From Bin80 sp965209015 (lineage in GTDB: Bacteria; Bacteroidota; Rhodothermia; Rhodothermales; Bin80), in assembly GCA_965209015.1 (NCBI GenBank), contig OZ242367.1:1364001-1428000 (forward strand): DNA of 64,000 nt, in the 5' to 3' direction. Position 1 is the stretch's first letter, and every line of letters begins with the position of its first letter. This document shows, piece after piece, positions 28,664 through 36,193 of this stretch. The notes beneath the pieces were generated by a model, which saw only the letters and a list, made by a program, of their open reading frames with translations, did not search any database and was not told the DNA's origin. The position numbers and the translations under genes were made by a program.

Positions 28664-29086
28664 ATGAATAAGTAGGCAACTCTCCACCGGTGGGATGACA
28701 TACCGGTTGAAAAAGTAAAGCCAGGCCTTGGTCGTCGGATCATTTCGGGTAACCGGATGATGATTACGCATGTCTATCTGGAAAAAGATAGTGTGGTGCC
28801 ATGGCACTCACACGATAATGAGCAACTCACCTATGTATTGGCGGGTGCGCTTAAGCTTTGGCTTGGATCCAATGGAGAGCAGGAGGTCATGGTCTATGGG
28901 GGCGAGGTACTTGTGATTCCATCCCGTCTTCCTCATAAGACTGTTGCACTTAAGGATACGCTTGATGTAGATGTGTTCTGTCCTCCTCGCCAAGATTGGA
29001 TTGATGGCACGGACGCTTACCTGCGTAAATGGTTTTTCTGTAATCGGTTGGGTTTTCCCATCATCAGACTTGGCGTTGCTACATGA
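28664..29086 (+). pseudogene. cupin-domain protein with early in-frame stop
   Basis: Small single-domain cupin. From ATG 28757 the frame gives 109 residues with the metal-site pattern VPWHSHDNEQLTYVLAG and later GEVLVIPSRLPHKTVAL. The family's N terminus is, however, clearly encoded upstream in the same frame (HRWDDIPVEKVKPGLGRRII), leading back to an ATG at 28664 that is followed two codons later by a TAG at 28673-28675. No usable start lies between the stop and 28757. The protein is thus either lost or made without its first strand. Its last residues after DAYLRK are unlike the family and run into IS-derived sequence, so the 3' end is altered too. Confidence 0.65.
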
Positions 29087-29424
29087 TCTCCCATACTGGC
29101 ACTGGCAGGTTGGGGGAGATTGAACGAACGTTCCGATCTATGAAATCAGACCTTGGCCTGCGCCCAATCTACCATAGTCGAGATGAGCGAATTGAAGCGC
29201 ATTGGTTTATTTCAATTCTAGCCTTCCATATGGCACATCTGATCCGAAGTAAATTGCGAGAGAAGGGACTGCACAGTAGCTGGGGAACCTTGAAGGTCCG
29301 ACTCAATCACAGGACACGGGTTACGACGGCCCTTCCTCAGAGTGCTACCCACTGTGTCCTGCTCAATAAAGACATGAATCTAAAGCCGTTCCTGCGGAAA
29401 GTTTACCAAGCCATGGGGGACTGA
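29083..29424 (+). pseudogene. IS1634/IS4-type transposase, C-terminal fragment
   Basis: The frame encodes GEIERTFRSMKSDLGLRPIY followed by HSRDERIEAHWFISILAFHM, the conserved Glu-containing block and following helix of IS1634-like DDE transposases, to a stop at 29422-29424. Only the last quarter of a transposase is present. It joins directly to the 3' end of the cupin gene, marking an old insertion followed by deletion. Confidence 0.8.
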
Positions 29425-29677
29425 AACTGGGTAATCACACCGAACGAAAAAAGACAAAGAGACCTCCAAAAGTGAAGTCAGATATGGGGTGACTTTCAAG
29501 TCAAAAAGGGCCTTCTGAGAATCCCTCCGAACAGAAGGAACCGCTGGCCTTTGTGAAAAAATCCACTACAATGACAAACTTGCGTAAAGACCTCATATTC
29601 CAAGGCGTCGTGCAGCGGTTCCTACATCTTTCAAGTTTCTGCCAAAACGATCTTTTTGATCAATGCGCCTACTTGTC

Positions 29678-30958
29678 CTATCGTCGCACTACGAACGGAA
29701 TGGTCTTCGGTCCGCTATCGGATGATATCAGCCTGAAAAAGTACACTCCATCAGAGTGACCTGTCGGATACCAAGTTACGCTAGAGTGACCATATGGATA
29801 CGTACGGGAGGCGAGAACCTCAACCCTGCGACCAAGCTGATCCAAGATTTCCACCGTCACGTAAGTCGGCACTGTCAGGGCAAACTCAAAGGTGGCGCTG
29901 TCTTGTATGGGGTTGGGGTAGAAACCATGCAACTCAACAGGATCGGGGACCTCCCCTACCGATTCTACAGCTGTACTAACTCCCCCGAAAGAAAGTGCGA
30001 TGCTACCAGGTACGACAAGCCCCGACAAGAGCAGTTCCTCCTCGGTGCCATCCAGATTCGCACGCCTGATCATGCCTTCGCTGGGTTGCGTCCAATAGAT
30101 CTTCCGTCTCTGGTTGTCTATTGCTAGCGTGCTTTTGAAGTTTATGTCCGAATTGGCTCCTGGTACCTCACGTACAATCACATCCTCAACGTCAGTGCCA
30201 TCCAGATTGGCACGTCGGATAATGCAATGGGAGCGGTTACAGACAATCCAATATATTTTCGACAGCGTGTGTGCCAGAGCGATATCGTAAATACTCCCCG
30301 TTACAATATATTCATCAGATACCGTATCGCCAAGAGGCGCACGCAGAATCCCGTGGGGTTTTTGTTCAAGGTAGTCGTTGTTCGTCCAGTAGATCATCTG
30401 ATTACGTATATCAAGCGCAATACTTGACACTGAATAATCGCCGTCTACTGGAAGATAGGTTATTCGATTGGGGTTGTCTAATTCTGTGCGATTCAGGGCA
30501 GCATCCGGACAATTGGAACTTTCACCCCAGTATACCGCCCCTTCTGTCAGGTCAAGCTCAATATCGGTCGCCGACGAAAAAGTACCACATGCGGCCGGTC
30601 CCAAGAATAACTCAGGGTTGTTGCCATCCAGAGACGCACGCATAATGGCATTGGGATAATGGTCCCCATCTGGAGATGTCCCAGGCGAACCTGTCCAATA
30701 GATGTGTCGGTGGAGAGTGTCAACGGTCAAATGTTGAAAAGATCTCTTCTCCTCCGGCTCCAGATCCTTGGCTTGCAATAGGATATCCAACATACCGGTA
30801 TCCGGGGCATAGCGAAAAATCGTATTGCCTCGGGTCTCTTCTGCCTGGATTGCTCCGATCCAGTAGATGTATTGACCCTGAGCATGGGCAGAGTGGGCTT
30901 CACCTAGGGTCGCAAGCGTCAGGGCAAGGAGTAGATATGTCTGATTGTAGTGATTCAT
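29678..30958 (-). CDS. secreted YWTD/LDL-receptor-type repeat protein with T9SS C-terminal domain
   Basis: 426 residues from the ATG at 30958, which puts a signal peptide first (NQTYLLLALTLATLGEAHSAHAQ, residues 4-26). The body holds repeats of the YWTD propeller type: several IYWTG/IYWTN/IYWTQ strands and RANLDGT turns, spaced as in six-bladed propellers. The last 80 residues (GFYPNPIQDSATFEFAL, then VEILDQLGRRV) match T9SS type A sorting domains. An upstream in-frame ATG at 31069 would add 37 residues before the signal peptide and is unlikely. Probably an outer-surface or released binding protein; ligand unknown. Confidence 0.82.
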   Translation of the reverse strand: MNHYNQTYLLLALTLATLGEAHSAHAQGQYIYWIGAIQAEETRGNTIFRYAPDTGMLDILLQAKDLEPEEKRSFQHLTVDTLHRHIYWTGSPGTSPDGDHYPNAIMRASLDGNNPELFLGPAACGTFSSATDIELDLTEGAVYWGESSNCPDAALNRTELDNPNRITYLPVDGDYSVSSIALDIRNQMIYWTNNDYLEQKPHGILRAPLGDTVSDEYIVTGSIYDIALAHTLSKIYWIVCNRSHCIIRRANLDGTDVEDVIVREVPGANSDINFKSTLAIDNQRRKIYWTQPSEGMIRRANLDGTEEELLLSGLVVPGSIALSFGGVSTAVESVGEVPDPVELHGFYPNPIQDSATFEFALTVPTYVTVEILDQLGRRVEVLASRTYPYGHSSVTWYPTGHSDGVYFFRLISSDSGPKTIPFVVRR

Positions 30959-31500
30959 GGTGTAGTGCACGTTGTGTGCGCGGCAGGCAGGTACGTCCGA
31001 AAACAAGGAAGCCCTCTGGGACGACTTTCTCATCCAACGGCCCTTGCTTCTCCCGAAAATACCTTGCAATGGCCATTTCTTTCAAAGGTACTAAAAATCT
31101 GCTTGTTCTTCATGCAAGGTGATGTAGTGATTCATGGCGGCATCAATTGACTGTCTCAGGTCCAACGGAATACGCAGGAAAAGTCTTGAGTTTCATAGAG
31201 GAAGAGGACAATCAGATCCGCAGACAGTATGCTGTAGGGTACGATCGCCAGAGAGCCGAAAGTTGTTTCAGTTGACTCCATATGCTACTTCTTCGTTCTG
31301 CGCTATATTTTAAGAAAGGATAATCTTTGTCCCTCATTCGGGATGAAAAAACTAAATTTAAGGAATTATAGTTTTATACATCTTCGCGATCTGAGGTTTA
31401 TTGGTGGAGACTCAGATCTGTAGAATACGAGTCCTGTGGGTACGATTGAAGATCATCTGAGTATAACGTCTCTCCAATCACTGCCATTTGACTGTCTGAT
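30959..31500. other. intergenic stretch between divergent genes
   Basis: Carries the start regions of the YWTD gene (minus) and prfB (plus). A 15-base direct repeat, TGTAGTGATTCATGG, occurs at 30946-30960 and 31123-31137; the first copy covers the YWTD start codon. A plus-strand frame ending near 31275 (GKVLSFIEEEDNQIRRQYAV) has natural-looking composition but no good start or known family and may be a gene scrap. Confidence 0.4.
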
Positions 31501-32602
31501 ATGATGTCTGGACCAGAAATTGAGAGCTTACTAGAGCGTGCTCAAGCGCTCGGAGGCTATCTTTGACGTTGAAAAGCGATCAGAGATGGTTCAAGCCCTA
31601 AGTGAAAAACGCCTCCAACCTAATTACTGGGATGACCCAGAGGTGGCACAGGCGAATGAGCGTGCAATTGCATCCGAAAATGTATGGCTGGACGCGTACA
31701 AAGAGGTTCGTGAGTATGCAGATGATGTTCAGGTTCTCTTAGAACTCTCTGAGGAAGAGCCAGAAAACCTTGATGAGGAGATCGCAGCCAGTTGCAAAGC
31801 CCTGCATTCATCCATTGAATCCCTTGAGCTACGTAGTATGCTCTCGGGGGTTGATGACCAGCGGAATGCGATTCTATCGATTAATCCAGGTGCGGGTGGC
31901 ACTGAGAGTCAGGACTGGGCCGAAATACTTCTTCGCATGTATACTCGCTATGCAGAACGACAAGGGTTCAAGGTTGAACTACTAGGACGTCAGGTCGGAG
32001 AGGGCGCAGGTATCAAGGGCGCTTCGCTCAGTGTACAAGGGGAATTCGCTTATGGATATCTTAAAGCCGAGTCCGGTGTCCATCGACTAGTGCGAATCTC
32101 TCCATTTGATTCTAACTCGCGGCGTCACACTTCGTTTGCAAGTGTCTTTGTTTATCCCGAAATTGACGAAACGATTGAAGTAGATCTGCGGACCGCAGAC
32201 ATTGAACTCCAAACATTCCGATCGGGAGGGAAGGGAGGACAGAACGTGAATAAGCTTGATACGGGTGTTCGACTGATCTGGAAGGGAACTCTATCCAATG
32301 GAGAGCAGGTTCGCGTAGCGGCAGAATGTACGGAGGAACGAAGCCAGCTTCAGAATCGGGAACGGGCCATGACAATGCTAAAAAGTCGAGTTTATCGCCT
32401 AGAGCAGGAAATTCAGGAAGCCGAAAAAAATAAGCGCGAAGCGCAAAAGAAACGAATTGACTTCGGGAGCCAGATTCGCTCGTATGTATTTCAGCCATAT
32501 ACGATGGTAAATGATCACCGGACGGAACTTAAAGTCACCGATGTTCAATCGGTAATGGACGGAGACCTTCATGCTTTTATTAGAGCATACCTTCTACACT
32601 GA
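31501..32602 (+). CDS. prfB: peptide chain release factor 2, expressed by programmed +1 frameshift
   Basis: RF2 releases the peptide at UGA and UAA codons. The gene is in two frames: ATG 31501 to CTT 31561-31563, then an in-frame TGA at 31564-31566; skipping T31564 continues with GAC at 31565 to the stop at 32600-32602, giving 366 residues, the normal RF2 length. The slip site CTTTGAC is preceded by an internal Shine-Dalgarno GGAGG at 31552-31556, the arrangement of the classical autoregulatory site. The anticodon-like SPF motif is at 32099-32107 and the catalytic GGQ at 32234-32242. nadB starts 4 bases after the stop, so both are probably one operon. Confidence 0.95.
31552..31567 (+). promoter_or_regulatory. 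programmed +1 frameshift site of prfB
   Basis: GGAGG, four bases, then CTT TGA C. When RF2 is scarce, termination at the UGA is slow, the ribosome slips forward one base on CUU and makes full-length RF2, so the factor controls its own level. All elements are present here. Confidence 0.93.
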
Positions 32603-32605
32603 TCT

Positions 32606-34207
32606 ATGCCTGAACGATATTGCTACGATTATCTGGTATTGGGAAGCGGCATAGCCGGATTGTGGTTTGCACTTGGAGTTGCGGATCATGGTCAAGTCGC
32701 GATCATTACAAAAAAAGAGACGGCCGAATCCAATACGAATTATGCTCAGGGAGGAATTGCGGGAGTTTGGGATAAGGAGGATTCGATTGAAAGTCATATC
32801 AATGATACGCTCGTTGCCGGTGCAGAGCTCTGTGATGAGAGCATAGTCAGAGATGTGGTGACCGAAGGCCCACATCAAATTCAGGCATTGATTGACCTGG
32901 GGGCATCATTTACCCAGGCAAATGGGCAGTTGCATCTTGGACGTGAGGCTGGACACGGTCACCCAAGAATTGTACATGCGAGAGACACGACCGGTCAGGA
33001 GATTGAGCGGGCGTTACTGGAGAAAATACAAGCACATCCCAACATTACGGTCCTCAACTATCATTACGCGGTAGACCTGATTACGGAGCACCATCTTGGT
33101 CAGTACGTTACACGATTACGTCCAGATGTGAGTTGTTATGGTGCCTATGTTCTCAATGAAAAGGATGAGATCGTCCATACATTTCTGGCACGCGTCACAT
33201 TATTAGCGACGGGCGGATCAGGTGCTGTCTATCAACACACGACGAACCCTTCCATCGCAACCGGAGATGGGGTTGCCATGGCATACCGTGCAAAGGCGCG
33301 CGTCGCCAACATGGAATTTGTCCAATTTCACCCAACCGCACTCTATCAGGAAAAAGTACATGGAGGGCGCTCATTTCTGATCTCTGAGGCGGTCAGGGGA
33401 TATGGCGGAATACTGCTCAACAAAAAGGGAGATGCATTCATGGAGCGGTATGATTCAAGGGTAGAGTTGGCGCCTCGGGATATCGTGGCCCGGGCAATTG
33501 ATGATCAGCTCAAGCATCAAGGCGAAGATCATGTCTTATTAGATGTCTCGCATCTTGATGCATTGAAGACCGAGGAAGCATTCCCTCATATTGTACAGAC
33601 CTGCAGGAAGAGGGGTATTGATCCAACCTCTGAACCCATTCCTGTAGTTCCAGCAGCTCATTATCAATGTGGTGGAGTACAGACTGATCGGATGGCAAGA
33701 ACAAGTATAAATGGGCTCCTTGCGGTTGGGGAGGTTGCACATACTGGGTTACATGGTGCGAACCGACTTGCCAGTAATTCCCTTCTGGAAGCGTTGGTAT
33801 TTAGTCGCAGGGCCGTTGAGATTGCGCCACAAATTGCGAAAAATCGAAACATGAACATGGAAGTACCCAATTGGGATTCTTCTGGCACCGAACGGCAACG
33901 AGAGTGGATTCTGATATCACACAACCGAGAAGAATTGCGCCGGACTATGTGGAATTACGTCGGAATCGTACGTTCAGATTTGAGGCTTGCTCGTGCGCTC
34001 CGTCGAACTCGGCTACTTTACGAAGAGGTGGAAGAATTTTATCACCGGACTCGCATCTCAAGCAGGCTTTGTGAGTTGCGCAACCTCATTGCGGTTGCAT
34101 ACTTGATCATCCGCAGTGCACAGATGCGGCGTGAGAGCCGTGGCCTACACTATACGCTGGATTATCCCGAGAAAGTATTGGTTGAGAGGCGTCCCAGCTT
34201 GGTGTGA
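32606..34207 (+). CDS. nadB: L-aspartate oxidase
   Basis: FAD enzyme that oxidises L-aspartate to iminoaspartate, the first step of de novo NAD synthesis (partner NadA not in this window). 533 residues, normal length. N-terminal FAD-binding GSGIAG at 13-18, then TNYAQGGIAGV, the active-site block REAGHGHPRIVHARDTTGQE, NMEFVQFHPTALY and GGVQTDRMARTSINGLLAVGE (all typical of NadB rather than succinate dehydrogenase). Lies 3 bases downstream of prfB and is followed by a strong terminator. Confidence 0.94.
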   Translation: MPERYCYDYLVLGSGIAGLWFALGVADHGQVAIITKKETAESNTNYAQGGIAGVWDKEDSIESHINDTLVAGAELCDESIVRDVVTEGPHQIQALIDLGASFTQANGQLHLGREAGHGHPRIVHARDTTGQEIERALLEKIQAHPNITVLNYHYAVDLITEHHLGQYVTRLRPDVSCYGAYVLNEKDEIVHTFLARVTLLATGGSGAVYQHTTNPSIATGDGVAMAYRAKARVANMEFVQFHPTALYQEKVHGGRSFLISEAVRGYGGILLNKKGDAFMERYDSRVELAPRDIVARAIDDQLKHQGEDHVLLDVSHLDALKTEEAFPHIVQTCRKRGIDPTSEPIPVVPAAHYQCGGVQTDRMARTSINGLLAVGEVAHTGLHGANRLASNSLLEALVFSRRAVEIAPQIAKNRNMNMEVPNWDSSGTERQREWILISHNREELRRTMWNYVGIVRSDLRLARALRRTRLLYEEVEEFYHRTRISSRLCELRNLIAVAYLIIRSAQMRRESRGLHYTLDYPEKVLVERRPSLV

Positions 34208-34304
34208 CCGGAACATTGGCCCCAACTAGGGGTAGCATGACTTGTGGGGATGCCTAATCGCGTAAGACTATTGTCCTATGTGATTGGGTGGCTTGACGGC
34301 TGAT

Positions 34305-34330
34305 GGGATTCGGTTGCGAGTCCCTTTTTT
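34305..34330 (+). terminator. Rho-independent terminator after nadB
   Basis: GGGATTC (34305-34311) pairs with GAGTCCC (34318-34324), with one G-T pair and a six-base loop, followed by six T. It ends the prfB-nadB unit. Confidence 0.85.
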
Positions 34331-34349
34331 GTTTGAATAGTTTGAAATT

Positions 34350-34384
34350 CGCCCGTCATATTATGTTAAGACTGGGCGTTTTTG
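34350..34384 (+). promoter_or_regulatory. hairpin plus T run just before rimP
   Basis: CGCCCGTC (34350-34357) pairs with GACTGGGCG (34370-34378) with one bulged base, followed by TTTTT. It lies 14 bases before the rimP start. It is either a back-up terminator for nadB or, if transcription begins upstream of it, an attenuator in the leader of the rimP-nusA-infB operon. Confidence 0.5.
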
Positions 34385-34397
34385 ACATTAAGAACGG

Positions 34398-34859
34398 ATG
34401 GATAAAGTAAGGCTTGAAGAACGTGTACGTGCCCTCGTTGAGGGGCTCATGGAAAAAGGCCCGATTTTTTTGGTCGACTTTTCTGTGCGTGGCAGTCAAG
34501 GTTCGCATGCTGTTGACGTCTTCGTTGAAAGTGATGAAGCTCTCGGAGTCAACCAACTCGCAGAACTGAGCCGGGAGATTGAGTTCTCCTTGAACACTGG
34601 TGAGGTAATGCCCGGACACTATACGCTGAACGTGTCTACTCCTGGTGCAGATCGTCCATTGCGCTTGCTTCGACAGTACCACAAACATTTGGGACGGAAT
34701 CTACGGGTTCACTATCGGAAGAAAGAAGATGTATCTACCGAGGTCTGTGGTGAACTGATTGCTGCAAAAGATTCATCGATTCAGATTCACAATGGAAAAG
34801 GATCTTTGGAAATTCAATACAAGGACATCCAGTGGGCTAAGGTGCAGCTACCCTGGTAA
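34398..34859 (+). CDS. rimP: ribosome maturation factor RimP
   Basis: 153-residue cytoplasmic factor for 30S subunit maturation. The conserved pattern is present: VRGSQGSHAVDVFVESDEAL (N-terminal alpha/beta domain), then GHYTLNVSTPGADRPL with the family signature STPGADRPL, and a C-terminal Sm-like domain. First gene of the rimP-nusA-infB cluster; nusA follows after 20 bases. Confidence 0.93.
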   Translation: MDKVRLEERVRALVEGLMEKGPIFLVDFSVRGSQGSHAVDVFVESDEALGVNQLAELSREIEFSLNTGEVMPGHYTLNVSTPGADRPLRLLRQYHKHLGRNLRVHYRKKEDVSTEVCGELIAAKDSSIQIHNGKGSLEIQYKDIQWAKVQLPW

Positions 34860-34879
34860 GAATAGTCTAATTTTTCACA

Positions 34880-36160
34880 ATGCACAGTAGAGATCTTGTC
34901 TCGTCATTCGCTGAGATCGCCCGGGAAAAAGATATAGACCGGGATACACTCCAATTAATTGTTGAGGATGTGATCCGAGCGATGATCCGTACTCGGTTCG
35001 GATCGGATGAGTCATTTGAAATTATTCTTAATCCCGATCATGGAGACATTCAAGTTCTGCACATCCGGGAAGTGGTTGAAGATTATAACTTGTCTGACCC
35101 AGTAACCCAGATAGAACTGCGAGGTGCCATCAAAATTGACGAAGATTTTGAGGTTGAAGATGAAGTCGCCGAAGAGATCTCTATCTCTGAATTTGGTCGG
35201 CGTGCGGTACAGACCGCCCGGTACACATTTCGGAATCGTATCCGAGATATTGAAAAAGAAAATGTCTATGCAGAATACACGGATCTAGTCGGAGAATTAG
35301 TGGTTGGGGAAATTTATCAGATTCGTCGTCGAGAAATTCTTGTCTTGCATAATCGGGTTGAATTGATCATGCCCCGTGAAGAACAGATCCCTCGCGACCG
35401 TTATCGTAAAGGGGATATGTTGCGTGCGATCGTAAAAGAAGTTCGTCGGGATGCAGGGAGTAATCCTCAGATCATTATCAGTCGGGCATCTCCTCAACTC
35501 ATGGAGCGTCTTTTTGAGTTGGAGGTCCCTGAGATTGATGAGGGAATTGTTGAGATTAAGGCCATTGAACGTGAGCCTGGAGATCGGGCCAAAGTGGCGG
35601 TCATCAGTCATGATGATCGCATTGACCCCGTTGGGGCCTGTGTCGGACTCAAGGGGAACCGAATCCATGCAGTCGTCCGTGAACTCAGTAATGAAAATAT
35701 TGATGTTATGGAATGGACGGAAGACTTGTTTGTGTTGATTAAGCGTGCACTCTCTCCGTCCAATCCCGTATCCGTCAATATCAATGACAACTTAATTCCC
35801 CCCAAGGCTAAGGTAGTTGTTAGAGCTGACGAAGTCAGTCAGGCCATTGGCAAAGGAGGGATTAATATTCGGCTTGCATCTCGAATGACGGGTGTTGAGT
35901 TAGACATTTTTCGAGAAATTCCTGCTGATGAGGAAGATGTTGAGATTGGCGAATTTTCCGATGAATTTAGTGCAGAAATCATTGCGAAGCTTCGTGAAAT
36001 TGGCTGCGATTCGGCCAAGGCAGTTCTTCAGCTTTCCGTTGATGAACTGGTTCGCAGAAGTGATCTTGAGACTGAGGTGGCTAGTCAGATTATGGAATCC
36101 ATCCGGGCGGAGTTTGATGATGAAGAAGATGAAGAACTGGAAGAAGAGTTCCAGTTTTAG
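34880..36160 (+). CDS. nusA: transcription termination/antitermination factor NusA
   Basis: Binds RNA polymerase and nascent RNA, affecting pausing, termination and antitermination. 426 residues. N-terminal RNAP-binding domain (to about 130), S1 domain (about 130-200, LVVGEIYQIRRREI), two KH domains (about 205-345; DPVGACVGLKGNRIHAV and AIGKGGINIRLASRM). The C terminus carries a helix-hairpin-like segment (AEIIAKLREIGCDSAKAVLQ) and an acidic tail rich in Glu/Asp. Sits between rimP and infB as in most bacteria. Confidence 0.95.
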   Translation: MHSRDLVSSFAEIAREKDIDRDTLQLIVEDVIRAMIRTRFGSDESFEIILNPDHGDIQVLHIREVVEDYNLSDPVTQIELRGAIKIDEDFEVEDEVAEEISISEFGRRAVQTARYTFRNRIRDIEKENVYAEYTDLVGELVVGEIYQIRRREILVLHNRVELIMPREEQIPRDRYRKGDMLRAIVKEVRRDAGSNPQIIISRASPQLMERLFELEVPEIDEGIVEIKAIEREPGDRAKVAVISHDDRIDPVGACVGLKGNRIHAVVRELSNENIDVMEWTEDLFVLIKRALSPSNPVSVNINDNLIPPKAKVVVRADEVSQAIGKGGINIRLASRMTGVELDIFREIPADEEDVEIGEFSDEFSAEIIAKLREIGCDSAKAVLQLSVDELVRRSDLETEVASQIMESIRAEFDDEEDEELEEEFQF

Positions 36161-36193
36161 TCCTAGAACGATTAACGAAGCAAGGTAGCGCAG

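Noticed and set aside
34208..34300. GC-richer spacer after nadB considered as a tRNA or small RNA gene
   Set aside because: No cloverleaf or T-loop sequence could be formed; only the terminator hairpins are supported.
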